A stretch of 64,000 bases of DNA from Demequina gelatinilytica (lineage in GTDB: Bacteria > Actinomycetota > Actinomycetes > Actinomycetales > Demequinaceae). This document shows positions 1-7,858 of the stretch, one piece after another. The stretch spans positions 124,001 through 188,000 of the forward strand of contig NZ_BBLV01000003.1 of the NCBI RefSeq assembly GCF_000971115.1, in the 5' to 3' direction. The position numbers and the translations under genes are program-made. The stretch's first letter is position 1. Every line of letters starts with the position of its first letter. The notes under the pieces were generated by a model. It made no database searches, was not told where the DNA came from, and was given only the letters and a program-made list of their open reading frames with translations.

Positions 1-45
1 GAATGCCCGTGCGGCGCGATCGACATGATCCCCGAGGTGCGCTGA
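1..45 (+). CDS. C-terminal fragment of an unidentified protein
   Basis: An open frame enters from the left edge and ends at the TGA at 43-45, giving the last 14 residues (ECPCGAIDMIPEVR). The CPC pair hints at a metal-binding or redox Cys motif, but the fragment is too short to assign to a family. It is followed directly by a nested inverted repeat that could terminate it. Confidence 0.45.
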   Translation, partial: ECPCGAIDMIPEVR

Positions 46-64
46 CGCACCCGCCCCGTGCTTT

Positions 65-120
65 CCGCTGACACATGGGTGCCCGCACAGCGCGCTGTGC
101 TGACGCTCATGTGTCAGCGG
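65..120. terminator. Nested inverted repeat, probable bidirectional terminator
   Basis: A perfect 13-bp inverted repeat (CCGCTGACACATG at 65-77, its complement at 108-120) encloses a perfect 16-bp palindrome (GCACAGCGCGCTGTGC at 85-100). It sits between the end of the left-edge gene and the stop codon of the convergent acyltransferase, and its right arm overlaps that stop. The position between convergent genes suggests termination of both. There is no U-tract, so a protein-binding role is also possible. Confidence 0.5.
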
Positions 121-1216
121 GATGGCGCCGCACGCGCGCGGGGACGGGTTCACGCCCACGAAGGCGCCGCTCGAGCGGCTTCTCAACCCACGTGTACGCC
201 GCTCCTGCCGCAGCGACGGAGGCCACGAGCGCGCCGACGATCGCGAGCAGCGACGGCGCGAGGTCCGTGCCCACCCCGCCAGGCAGCGCCTTGTCGACGA
301 CGCCGCTCACGCTCACCAGGATCAGCGAGTGGGCGAGGTAGAAGCTGTACGACCAGTCGCCGAGCACTACCAGGCCCCGCGACCGGTAGGGGGACGATGC
401 GCCGTCCAGGTCGGCCGCGGCAGCTGCGGCGATGAGGAGCACCAGCGGGGCGAGCGTCACGGAGACGTCGCCGAAGGCCTCCGGCACCGCGCCCGCCGCG
501 AGGTACGCCGCGACGGAGAGGATGCTCGCGGCGCGCAGCCCGACCGGCGGGCGCCATCCCCGCAGCATCGCGTGCGCGAGCGCCATGCCGATGACGAACT
601 CGGCGATGCGCTGGAGCGGCAGGATGTACACGGCCCAGCTGCCCACGGGTCCGCTGCCGAGCGCGACCACAACCGCCGGCACCGCGACGATCGCCGCGAC
701 CGAGACCACCAGCAGCGCACGCCGCGGCCGCGCCCGCGGCACGACCACCGCGAGCACGGGGAACATGAGGTAGAAGAAGAGCTCGTCGGCCACGGACCAC
801 GAGACCTGGTTGCCCGCGTGGTAGATCGCGGCGTCGGGGAACCACGACTGGATGCCGAGCATCGCGGGGGTGGCACGGAGCACGATGTCGGAGATGGCCA
901 CTCCCCCGCTGATCGCGAAGGCGACCGGGAACGAGGCGAGCTGGGAGAGCCAGTAGACCGGCAAGATGCGCGCCGCGCGCTTGCGGTAGAACGCGCGCGG
1001 CGCATCGTCGGGACGGCGCGACCACATGAGGACGAAGCCGCTCAGGATGAAGAAGAACGAGACGCCTACGCGGCCCTGCGTGAGCCAGTCCTGAGCGAGG
1101 CGCCCAACCGGGTTGTCGGCGGGGAGCCGCGGCAGGGCGTGGGTGAGGAACACCGCGAGGGCCGCGACGAAGCGCAGACCCGTCAACGAGTCCAGCCGAA
1201 TCCCCCCGGTCCGCAT
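107..1216 (-). CDS. Acyltransferase 3 family membrane protein
   Basis: This 369-residue polytopic membrane protein belongs to the acyltransferase 3 (OafA/NodX-like) family, which moves acyl groups onto extracytoplasmic polysaccharides, lipids or glycosides. It begins with the family signature LDSLTGLRFVAALAVF. A few residues later come FFILSGFVL and the basic YRKRAARILPVYW segment. About ten hydrophobic helices follow, and the C-terminus is Arg-rich. The start chosen is the ATG at 1214-1216, directly before the conserved N-terminus; an upstream in-frame ATG at 1273 would add 19 unconserved residues. The acceptor substrate cannot be inferred, since no polysaccharide genes lie nearby. Confidence 0.85.
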   Translation of the reverse strand: MRTGGIRLDSLTGLRFVAALAVFLTHALPRLPADNPVGRLAQDWLTQGRVGVSFFFILSGFVLMWSRRPDDAPRAFYRKRAARILPVYWLSQLASFPVAFAISGGVAISDIVLRATPAMLGIQSWFPDAAIYHAGNQVSWSVADELFFYLMFPVLAVVVPRARPRRALLVVSVAAIVAVPAVVVALGSGPVGSWAVYILPLQRIAEFVIGMALAHAMLRGWRPPVGLRAASILSVAAYLAAGAVPEAFGDVSVTLAPLVLLIAAAAAADLDGASSPYRSRGLVVLGDWSYSFYLAHSLILVSVSGVVDKALPGGVGTDLAPSLLAIVGALVASVAAAGAAYTWVEKPLERRLRGREPVPARVRRHPADT

Positions 1217-1364
1217 GCCGCCACCGTAGCGATCGTCTCCACAAATGACCAGGAAATCGCCCAAACCGGGCACCCGGAGGCATGCAAGCGTCTACCCCGA
1301 CGCTCAGTGCGCGGTTCGAAGCCGGAACGTGCACTCGGCGACGGGATAGGCGATGGCCTGGACG

Positions 1365-1417
1365 CGACGGAGGCCCGCCGCGGCCGCCGTGTGGCGGACC
1401 GCGACGGGCCTCCGTCG
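1365..1417 (-). terminator. Long hairpin terminator of the cold-shock gene
   Basis: A perfect 13-bp inverted repeat (CGACGGAGGCCCG at 1365-1377, complement at 1405-1417) lies immediately after the csp stop codon. Its loop contains a further GC-rich stem (CGCGG/CCGCC around GTGT), so the whole element folds into one extended hairpin. This is typical of strong terminators after highly expressed genes. Confidence 0.75.
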
Positions 1418-1427
1418 AGATGCTGGG

Positions 1428-1631
1428 TTACAGCGGGCGGATGTTCGCCGCCTGCATGCCCTTGGGGCCCTGCTCGGCGTCGAACTCGACACGCTGGTTC
1501 TCCTCGAGCGTGCGGTAGCCCGAGGAGTTGATCGCGCTGAAGTGCGCGAAGACGTCGGCGGAGCCGTCGTCGGGAGCGATGAAGCCGAAGCCCTTCTCGG
1601 CGTTGAACCACTTGACGATGCCAGTAGCCAT
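1428..1631 (-). CDS. Cold-shock protein (CspA family)
   Basis: A 67-residue single cold-shock domain that binds single-stranded RNA or DNA and acts as an RNA chaperone. The sequence opens [18 protein letters not shown], carrying RNP-1 (KGFGFI), followed by DVFAHFSAI for RNP-2 and ending AANIRPL. The length is standard for the family. The ATG at 1629-1631 starts exactly at the conserved N-terminus, with AAGGAAC in front as ribosome binding site. It is monocistronic: a strong hairpin follows the stop and about 300 non-coding bases precede it. A long leader is usual for such genes, but none can be demonstrated here. Confidence 0.95.
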   Translation of the reverse strand: MATGIVKWFNAEKGFGFIAPDDGSADVFAHFSAINSSGYRTLEENQRVEFDAEQGPKGMQAANIRPL

Positions 1632-1934
1632 GATGCTGTTCCTTCTGTGTTGCTTGACCGCGGTGCGGCCGATGATACGTCGCCGGCGACGCCGACGTGC
1701 GGTGATCCCCGACGGCGGTAGCCGACGGAAGTCTGTGTGGATCCGGTCACGCCGATCAGCGTGGGTGACGCTGGCGTGGTGGGACGCGCGATCCTGGCGG
1801 AGATGTACACGCCTGGGCGCTGACGGTGCTCGGAGTCCGGGTCCGCCGGGCTCGACGAGCATGCGAGCGGTTGCTCGCGGTTGTTCAGTGTACGGCATCG
1901 CCGGCGCTGGGCCCAGGGCCGACGCGCCCGGGGT
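1632..1934. other. Intergenic region upstream of the cold-shock gene
   Basis: This roughly 300-base stretch separates the cold-shock gene from the end of the upstream XRE regulator, both on the minus strand. No open frame here has a recognisable product. It presumably holds the csp promoter and 5' leader, but no confident -35/-10 pair was recognised. Confidence 0.4.
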
Positions 1935-2771
1935 CTACGACATCGTCTGGACCCCGACCACGCCCAGCAGCGCGAGCCGCTCCGCGCTGTCCGAGCCCTC
2001 GCGCGCGGTGAACCACAGCAGGTGCTGGGATCCGTCGCCCGTGTAGAGGTTGTGGCAGAGCAGGTCGAGCGGCCCCACCGTCGGGTGCAGGAACGTCTTC
2101 GCATCCACACGGCGGAGCTTGACGGCGCGCTCCTCCCACAGCCGGGCGAACTCGTCCGAGGCCTCCGCGCATCGTCCCACCAGCTCCGCGAGGCGGGCGT
2201 CGCCCGCGGGACGGCGGCCTGCGGCCATCCGCAGGTCCGCCACGAGCGACTCCGACAGGCGGTCGTGGTCGGGTCCAGGATGCACGCCGCGGCTGTCGGG
2301 CTCGGCGAACCAGCGGTACACCTGGCTGGAGCGGGGCCACGGGAGGCCCTGGCGCTCACCCAGGAGCGCCCGCGCAAGGTCGTTCGCGGCGAGGGTCTCC
2401 GCGAGGTCGGAGATGATCAGCGCCGGGGTGTCGTCCAGCCGGTCGAGCAGCGCCAGCATGGCCGGCTCGACGTGGGTGTCCCCCGCGCGGGCAGGAACGG
2501 GCCGGCCCGCGAGGCGGTACAGATGATCGCGCTCGTCGGCGGAGAGCCGCAGGGCCCTCGCGAGCGCCCCGAGCATCGAGGGCGAGGGCTGCACCTTCGA
2601 GCCCTGCTCGAGCTCCGTGTAGTACTCGACCGAGGCGCCCGCGAGCACCGCGACCTCATCGCGGCGCAGCCCGGGGACGCGGCGGCGCGGTCCGGGGACG
2701 ATGCCCACGTCGGCCGGGGTGATCCGGTCGCGGCGGGAGCGCAGGAAGGCGCCGAGCTCGGGAAGGTCCAT
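1935..2771 (-). CDS. XRE-family regulator with MmyB-like ligand-binding domain
   Basis: This 278-residue regulator has an N-terminal helix-turn-helix domain (LGAFLRSRRDRITPADVG, then VPGLRRDEVAVLAGASVEYY) and a C-terminal MmyB-like PAS domain. The C-terminal domain, from about residue 100, contains the usual LAETLAANDLARALLG and FARLWEERAVKLRRV segments. Such proteins are common in actinomycetes and usually regulate a divergent oxidoreductase gene, as is the case here with the short-chain dehydrogenase at 2894. The ATG at 2769-2771 gives the conserved N-terminus. The effector is unknown. It is similar in architecture to the regulator at 22832. Confidence 0.9.
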   Translation of the reverse strand: MDLPELGAFLRSRRDRITPADVGIVPGPRRRVPGLRRDEVAVLAGASVEYYTELEQGSKVQPSPSMLGALARALRLSADERDHLYRLAGRPVPARAGDTHVEPAMLALLDRLDDTPALIISDLAETLAANDLARALLGERQGLPWPRSSQVYRWFAEPDSRGVHPGPDHDRLSESLVADLRMAAGRRPAGDARLAELVGRCAEASDEFARLWEERAVKLRRVDAKTFLHPTVGPLDLLCHNLYTGDGSQHLLWFTAREGSDSAERLALLGVVGVQTMS

Positions 2772-2807
2772 CGCCCCAGTATCCGCGCGAGCGCGATCCC
2801 GAGGGTA

Positions 2808-2820
2808 GGGGCGCCGCCCC
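2808..2820. promoter_or_regulatory. Palindrome in the divergent promoter region
   Basis: GGGGCGCCGCCCC is a 13-bp palindrome with a one-base centre. It lies between the divergent XRE regulator and short-chain dehydrogenase and could be the regulator's operator. GC-rich palindromes arise easily by chance in this genome, so the call is weak. Confidence 0.25.
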
Positions 2821-2893
2821 CAGGGTGAGCCTCCCCTTCTCCCCCGGCCCGGCTCCACGGAGGCTGGTGCCGCAACGATCCCCAGGAGGAACC

Positions 2894-3676
2894 ATGAACG
2901 ACGCACCCCGCACCCCCCTCGCCCTCGTCACGGGCGCCAACCGCGGCATCGGCCGCGCGACCGCCGAGGAGCTCGCCCGCCGTGGGCACGATGTGGTGGT
3001 CACCTATCGCGGCCACGCCGACGAGGCGGACGATGCGGTCGCCGCCATCGAGGCGCTCGGACGCCGGGCAGCCGCGCTCCGCCTCGACATCGCCGACCCC
3101 GCGGACATCGAGCGGTTCGTGCGCGAGCTGCGGCCCGGCCTCTCCTCGACCTGGGGCCGCGACACCATCGATGTCCTGGTCAACAACGCCGGGGCCGGTG
3201 CCGACACCCAGCTGGGTGCGACCTCCGCCGAGGTGCTCGACCACCTCTACGCGACGCACGTCCGCGGCGTCTACCTACTCACCCAGGCGCTGGCCACCCC
3301 GTCCTCCGACGACCCCATGCTCGCCGACGGCGGCAGCATCGTGAACCTGGGCACGGGTCTCACGCGGTTCGTCCACGTCGGCCGCGACGCGTACGCCGCG
3401 ATGAAGGGCGCGGTCGGCGTCCTCACCGGCTACTGGGCCGAGCAGCTGGGACCGCGGGGCATCCGTGTCAACACGGTGGCGCCCGGGCCGGTCGAGACCC
3501 AGTTCTCCGGGTGGGTGGGCAACGACGCGGTGCGGCAGGTCTTCGCGGAAGGGACGGCGCTCGGGCGTTCCGCGGTCGCCGCCGACATCGCCGGGGTGAT
3601 CGCGTCGCTCGTCTCTCCGGGGTCCGCCTGGGTCACGGCGCAGCGGATCGAGGCCTCGGGCGGGTACCGGCTCTAG
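2894..3676 (+). CDS. Short-chain dehydrogenase/reductase
   Basis: A 260-residue classical SDR, an NAD(P)-dependent oxidoreductase with a Rossmann fold. It shows the cofactor motif TGANRGIG near residue 13, VLVNNAGAG, the catalytic Ser region (SIVNLGTG) and the YAAMKGAV segment carrying the YxxxK pair. RGIRVNTVAPGPVET follows. The ATG at 2894 has a strong AGGAGGA at 2884-2890. The gene is divergent from the MmyB-type XRE regulator, a common pairing, so that regulator probably controls it. Substrate is unknown. Confidence 0.92.
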   Translation: MNDAPRTPLALVTGANRGIGRATAEELARRGHDVVVTYRGHADEADDAVAAIEALGRRAAALRLDIADPADIERFVRELRPGLSSTWGRDTIDVLVNNAGAGADTQLGATSAEVLDHLYATHVRGVYLLTQALATPSSDDPMLADGGSIVNLGTGLTRFVHVGRDAYAAMKGAVGVLTGYWAEQLGPRGIRVNTVAPGPVETQFSGWVGNDAVRQVFAEGTALGRSAVAADIAGVIASLVSPGSAWVTAQRIEASGGYRL

Positions 3677-3700
3677 GCGCCACGGCGCCACGGCGCCACG
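3677..3700. repeat. Three tandem copies of GCGCCACG
   Basis: Directly after the dehydrogenase stop codon, the 8-base unit GCGCCACG is repeated three times without mismatch. It looks like a short slippage repeat, and no function is evident. Confidence 0.6.
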
Positions 3701-3823
3701 GCTCCCCGGCGCGGGCATCGGCCTCGCGGGCTAGCCTGGACGGGTCGCCGTGCCCTCGTCCTCGCGCGCGCCGCGCAGGTCGATCCCCTCGAGGGTCCGC
3801 GCGATGCGAAGGGAGCGGGCCCT

Positions 3824-4564
3824 GTGACTCTGCACCGCCGGATCGCGACAACCGTGGTGTGCGCCGCGCTCCTCGCCGGGTGCTCGGAGTCGGATCCGGC
3901 GGCTCCAACCGAGCCCCCGCCGCTCTCGGCGAGCGCCTCACCCCTACCGTCGGCGCCCGTGGTCGGCGCCGGGGATCAGCCGCTCGAGGCCGGCACCTAC
4001 CGGTTCGAGCCCTCGCGGGTGCTCGGCGGGGACCCCTATCCGGATCTGCTGGTCACGGTGCCTGCCGGTTGGGCATCCGGCGACGGGTGGGCGCTCGGGA
4101 AGGAGTCGGTCGCGATCCTGCTGTGGAACGTCGACGAGGTGTTCCGCGACCCGTGCCGCTGGGAGGGTACGGCATACGACCCGGGCGACTCGGTCGACGA
4201 GCTTGCAGCGGCCCTCAAGGAGGTGCCCCTGCGGGACCCGTCAGACCCCGTGCCGACCGAGATCGACGGCAGGACGGGCGTGTACCTCGAGTGGAGCGTC
4301 CCGGAGGACATCGCGTACGACGGCGAGGGCTTCCCCGACTGCGATGCCAAGCCGGGCGAGCCGCACGACTTCGTCAGCTGGACCGGCATCGGGAAGCCAT
4401 CCGTCCGCTACCACCAGGGACCCGGCCAGGTCGATCGCCTGTGGATCATCGACGCCGACGGCCAGCGGCTGGTGATCGACGCCTTCTCGATGCCCGAGGC
4501 GACCGACGCGGACATCGCGGAGATCGAGGCCATCGTCGGCTCGATGCGCTTCGTCGGACCGTGA
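3824..4564 (+). CDS. Putative secreted lipoprotein of unknown function
   Basis: A 246-residue protein with a clear lipoprotein signal: RR at residues 5-6, a hydrophobic stretch and the lipobox LLAGC with the lipidated Cys at residue 20. A Ser/Pro/Ala-rich linker follows. The mature part contains two Cys residues (FRDPCRWEG and FPDCDAK) that could form a disulfide, and ends with a segment often seen in uncharacterised actinobacterial lipoproteins (EIEAIVGSMRF). The start is the GTG at 3824, with GAAGGGAG upstream. No enzymatic motif is visible. It stands alone between the dehydrogenase and the convergent dinB gene. Confidence 0.75.
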   Translation: MTLHRRIATTVVCAALLAGCSESDPAAPTEPPPLSASASPLPSAPVVGAGDQPLEAGTYRFEPSRVLGGDPYPDLLVTVPAGWASGDGWALGKESVAILLWNVDEVFRDPCRWEGTAYDPGDSVDELAAALKEVPLRDPSDPVPTEIDGRTGVYLEWSVPEDIAYDGEGFPDCDAKPGEPHDFVSWTGIGKPSVRYHQGPGQVDRLWIIDADGQRLVIDAFSMPEATDADIAEIEAIVGSMRFVGP

Positions 4565-4909
4565 CGCCGACAGGCCTCGCGGCTGCGGCCCCGCACGGAC
4601 TGCGTCGTGGAACGCACGGACTGTCGCGCGCCGCCACCGGGGCGCGCGATGCGCCTTTCGAGGGCCGTCGCCTGAGACCGCAGCGCCGTTCCCCGACCTC
4701 GCCGGGCCGCTGCCCGCGCCCCGCGGCGTGAGCCCGGACAACCCTCCGCCACAGATCCAGCTCTCCGCGCAGGCATGGACCTCGGACACCATCGTCGACG
4801 GCGACCACCTGGCCGACCGTCCCCTTGGCGGGATCACGCCCCCACGCGACCCTCGCGATCCGAGGAGCGCATGACGGAGTCGCGCTCACCACTCGGGTCC
4901 TGGGCGTGC
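4565..4909. other. Intergenic region between convergent genes
   Basis: These 345 bases separate the ends of the lipoprotein gene and dinB. Open frames through it have no recognisable product and overlap real genes antisense. I see no RNA gene and no clear terminator. Confidence 0.4.
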
Positions 4910-6106
4910 CTACTCGTGCTCAGGCAGCCGCGGCGCCGACAAACCCGGGTCGCGACCGAGAAGCGCGGCGCGCGTGACCGCGGCGGAGCCGAATCGATCG
5001 CGGACCGCGTCGAGGGCGGTGTCGATGCGCGCCCCGTCGTTCCAGTCGATCGGAAGCTCGAGCTGAACCGTCCCGGCGCTGGTCAGTTGCGCGAGCGAGA
5101 CGCCGATGAGGGTGACGCCCCGGCCGGAGATGTCGGGACCCGCCTCGGCGAGCAGGCGCTGGGCGACGCCGAGCAGCACCTCGGTGCGATCGGTAGGCGC
5201 GCCGAGCGTGCGCGATCGGGTCGCCTTCACGAAGTCGCCGTAGCGAAGCCTCAGGATCACGGTGGCGCACGACGAACCGCGATCGCGCAGACGCTTCGCG
5301 AGGCCGTCGACGATCTGGGTGAGGATCAGCCCGAGCTCACCACCCGTGTAGGACCGGTTGCCAAGCGCGCGCTGCGAGCCGATGGATCCGTGGCGCTTGG
5401 TCTTCTCGACCGGCCGAGGGTCCCGGAGCCGGGCCAGCGCATGCAGATGCGCACCGGCCGCCTTGCCCAGCCACTGCTCCGCGGTCGCCGCCTCGAGCTC
5501 GGCCAGCTGCCCGGCCGTGTAGATGCCGTTGCGGTGCAGCTTCTCCGCGGTCACCGCGCCGACGCCCCAGAGCCGCTCGACCGGAAGTGGATGAAGGAAC
5601 GCCTCCTCGCGGTCGGGCGCGACCACGAGGAGCCCGTCGGGCTTGCTGACCGCGCTCGCCACCTTCGCGAGGAACTTTGTTCTCGCGACGCCCACCGAGA
5701 TCGGGAGCCCGACCTCGGCACGCACGCGCTGCCGCAGGCGCACGGCGATCTCCTCGGGAGTCCCCGCAAGGCGGCGAAGGCCCCCGACCTCGAGGAACGC
5801 CTCATCGATCGAGACGCCCTCCACGTACGGCGTGGTGTCGTGGAAGATCGCGAACACCGCACGGCTCGCCGCCGAGTAGGCCTCCATACGGGGAGGGACG
5901 ATGATGGCGTCGGGACAGAACGCACGCGCGCGCTGCACCCCCATCGCGGTGCGAACGCCCCGCGCCTTCGCCTCATAGCTCGCGGCCACCACCACGCCGC
6001 CGCCCACGATCACGGGCCGTCCGCGAAGAGCGGGCTCGTCCCGCTGCTCGACCGAGGCGTAGAACGCGTCGAGGTCGGCGTGGAGCACCGTCGCCTCGCC
6101 GCGCAT
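4910..6106 (-). CDS. dinB: DNA polymerase IV (Y-family translesion polymerase)
   Basis: This 398-residue Y-family polymerase copies damaged templates. The catalytic carboxylates are visible: DLDAFYASVEQ (Asp11 and Asp13) and the palm motif SIDEAFLEV (Asp101, Glu102). The finger motif ASYEAKARGVRTAM follows the expected order, the helix-hairpin-helix region is near LWGVGAVTAEKL, and a little-finger domain ends the protein. The ATG at 6104-6106 begins right at the conserved N-terminus; longer in-frame extensions upstream are not conserved. No actinobacterial LexA box (CGAAC-N4-GTTCG) was seen in the 150 bases upstream, so SOS control is not supported. Confidence 0.93.
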   Translation of the reverse strand: MRGEATVLHADLDAFYASVEQRDEPALRGRPVIVGGGVVVAASYEAKARGVRTAMGVQRARAFCPDAIIVPPRMEAYSAASRAVFAIFHDTTPYVEGVSIDEAFLEVGGLRRLAGTPEEIAVRLRQRVRAEVGLPISVGVARTKFLAKVASAVSKPDGLLVVAPDREEAFLHPLPVERLWGVGAVTAEKLHRNGIYTAGQLAELEAATAEQWLGKAAGAHLHALARLRDPRPVEKTKRHGSIGSQRALGNRSYTGGELGLILTQIVDGLAKRLRDRGSSCATVILRLRYGDFVKATRSRTLGAPTDRTEVLLGVAQRLLAEAGPDISGRGVTLIGVSLAQLTSAGTVQLELPIDWNDGARIDTALDAVRDRFGSAAVTRAALLGRDPGLSAPRLPEHE

Positions 6107-6846
6107 CCCACACCTCCCGTCGCCACACGCTCTTCCAGGAATGGTCTCACCGGCGCCCGACACCGCATCGGTGCGACCCAGTATCGGGTGACGTCGGTCA
6201 ACACCGGTGCAGACCCCACAGCCGACATCGAAGATGATCCGCCATCGCGGCCCACCGCGGTGCCGGGCGTCCACAGTCCATGGCTGATCTGCGTACAGTC
6301 CAGTCCCGGCGGCGCCGACGACCGACGCATGCCCCGAGTCCGCGATAACCGCTCATGCTCCGGGGCGATGCCCCGCATCACCCAGGGAAGGCCTGACAAC
6401 CACGCAGGAGCGACCCGCGAGACGACGCCGCGCGTGGCGAAGACTCGGAATTGACTGACCAGGGGGTATGCCCTGCCGCGGGGGTCCCCAGTCCATGCCA
6501 GTTCTGAGTACAGTCCATTCTAGCAAGACATGTCGCGGCCACTGGCTGTTTACCAGGAGCGATGTCCACCTTGAGCTGAGCCCGCGTCGGACCCGCGCAG
6601 GGCGGCCGAACGGCCCCTCAGTGCAGTCCATCGGCCCGAGCGGGCACCTACCAGCGCCAACGACCCAGGCGAGCCGCGCGACGGCGAGAACTGATTGCGG
6701 CGTCGCGCGCCAACGCGGCGCGGGCATCATCCGCGGACAGCGACACGGGTCCCATGCCGGGCGCCGACGCGCCAGCACCATGCAGGAGTCGCCGCCCACG
6801 CCCCGTCACCGACTGCAGCGTCGCACCCTCGCCCTACTCTCGAACC
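6107..6846. other. Long non-coding stretch at the edge of the defence-like island
   Basis: About 740 bases lie between the divergent dinB and the gene at 6847 with no convincing coding frame. The stretch contains an imperfect 36-bp direct repeat and five copies of CAGTCCA. It could hold promoters for both flanking genes, remnants of an integration event, or an unrecognised RNA. No tRNA or attachment-site core was recognised. Confidence 0.45.
6271..6521. repeat. Imperfect 36-bp direct repeat carrying CAGTCCA motifs
   Basis: Segments 6271-6306 and 6486-6521 align over 36 bases with roughly seven mismatches. Each contains two CAGTCCA words about 20 bases apart with GTACAGTCCA shared between them. 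A fifth CAGTCCA lies near 6624. The periodic spacing suggests protein-binding sites or duplicated promoter elements rather than coding sequence. Confidence 0.5.
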
Positions 6847-7752
6847 ATGACCGCGTCGCCACGCTTCGAGATTGCTCCTGACGAAGGCCAACGTTGGACC
6901 GAGCTTGGCCATCACATCCGCATGGCAGGCTTCATGCTCAATGCCTGCCCAACGCCCACGGAGGCGTCGCCCCTCAAGGCGGCCGACGACTTGTTCCCCC
7001 TACGACCACTCAGCATGACGCTGCGGCGGATGCTGGTCGCTTCATACGACCACGTCGCCCAGTGGCCCGACCTCGTGACACCGACCCAGGTCTTCGAGGG
7101 CCAACAGGCGCTTGTATCGCCACGCCCCGTGTTCTCGTACGCACGCTCGGGCATGGAAGCCGCCGGGGTCGTCGCGTGGGTCCTGGAGAGCGCGGACATC
7201 CGAGAAGGCGTCGCGCGACATCAGAGCCTGACCCATCAGGATCTCGGCGAGCAGCTCAAGGCGTACAACAGCGCAGGCGATTCGGCTACTGCCGCAGACG
7301 TCGCGCAACGCATCGAGCTGCTTGAGCAGCACGCATTCGGCGGCAAGGCCCCGGCCAAGGTCCCCTATGTGGAGCGGGTCAAGGCAGGAGCGCGTCTCGC
7401 CGGCCTTGATGAGGGCCGGGCGGACTATTTGTGGCGGCTAGCAAGCGCCGCCTCACACGGTCAGGAGTGGTTCTATGACGACGCCTTCGAACCAATCGCG
7501 GAGCCGGACGGCCGCGGCCACCGGCCGCGGGGCGAGCAGATGGTTGAGGTTCTCGAGTACGCGGCGGGCATCCTAACGAGCGCGACGTTCCGCTTCGTCG
7601 AGAACTGCGGGTACGAGCCGGGCGACGCGCTCGCGCAGTCGTGGATCGAGCTGACTGAGACGATGCCGCTCAAGGCAGGCGCGACACCTTCGTCGGTCCG
7701 AGCGAACTCGAAGATCCTTGCAGCCCTGAAACCACGTGCCGGCACGGCGTAG
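6847..7752 (+). CDS. Hypothetical protein with HEPN-like RLASAASHG motif
   Basis: I do not recognise this 301-residue protein as a named family. It is predicted soluble and largely helical. A central segment (SYARSGMEAAGVVAWVLES) and a C-terminal YLWRLASAASHG stretch resemble a group of uncharacterised actinobacterial proteins. Arg197 and His204 are spaced Rx6H, compatible with the RNase motif of HEPN proteins, but this is inference from spacing alone. The ATG at 6847 gives a Met-Thr-Ala start; no strong ribosome binding site decides it. It is the first gene of the defence-like island and convergent with the next gene. Codon use is less GC-biased than in flanking genes. Confidence 0.65.
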   Translation: MTASPRFEIAPDEGQRWTELGHHIRMAGFMLNACPTPTEASPLKAADDLFPLRPLSMTLRRMLVASYDHVAQWPDLVTPTQVFEGQQALVSPRPVFSYARSGMEAAGVVAWVLESADIREGVARHQSLTHQDLGEQLKAYNSAGDSATAADVAQRIELLEQHAFGGKAPAKVPYVERVKAGARLAGLDEGRADYLWRLASAASHGQEWFYDDAFEPIAEPDGRGHRPRGEQMVEVLEYAAGILTSATFRFVENCGYEPGDALAQSWIELTETMPLKAGATPSSVRANSKILAALKPRAGTA

Positions 7753-7858
7753 TCCAGCGCGACCAGCAATTGATCGCACCGCCGGAATGCCAGCCGCGCA
7801 TCGGTCACTGAACACCACTGGCGTGAGATTCATCTGGCACGACAGTGAGGCTGGCGAT

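Noticed and set aside
1313-1320. GGTTCGAA resembling a tRNA T-loop
   Set aside because: No acceptor, anticodon or D-stem can be folded around it; it is a chance match.
6107-6300. LexA/SOS box before dinB
   Set aside because: No CGAAC-N4-GTTCG or close variant is present in the upstream sequence.
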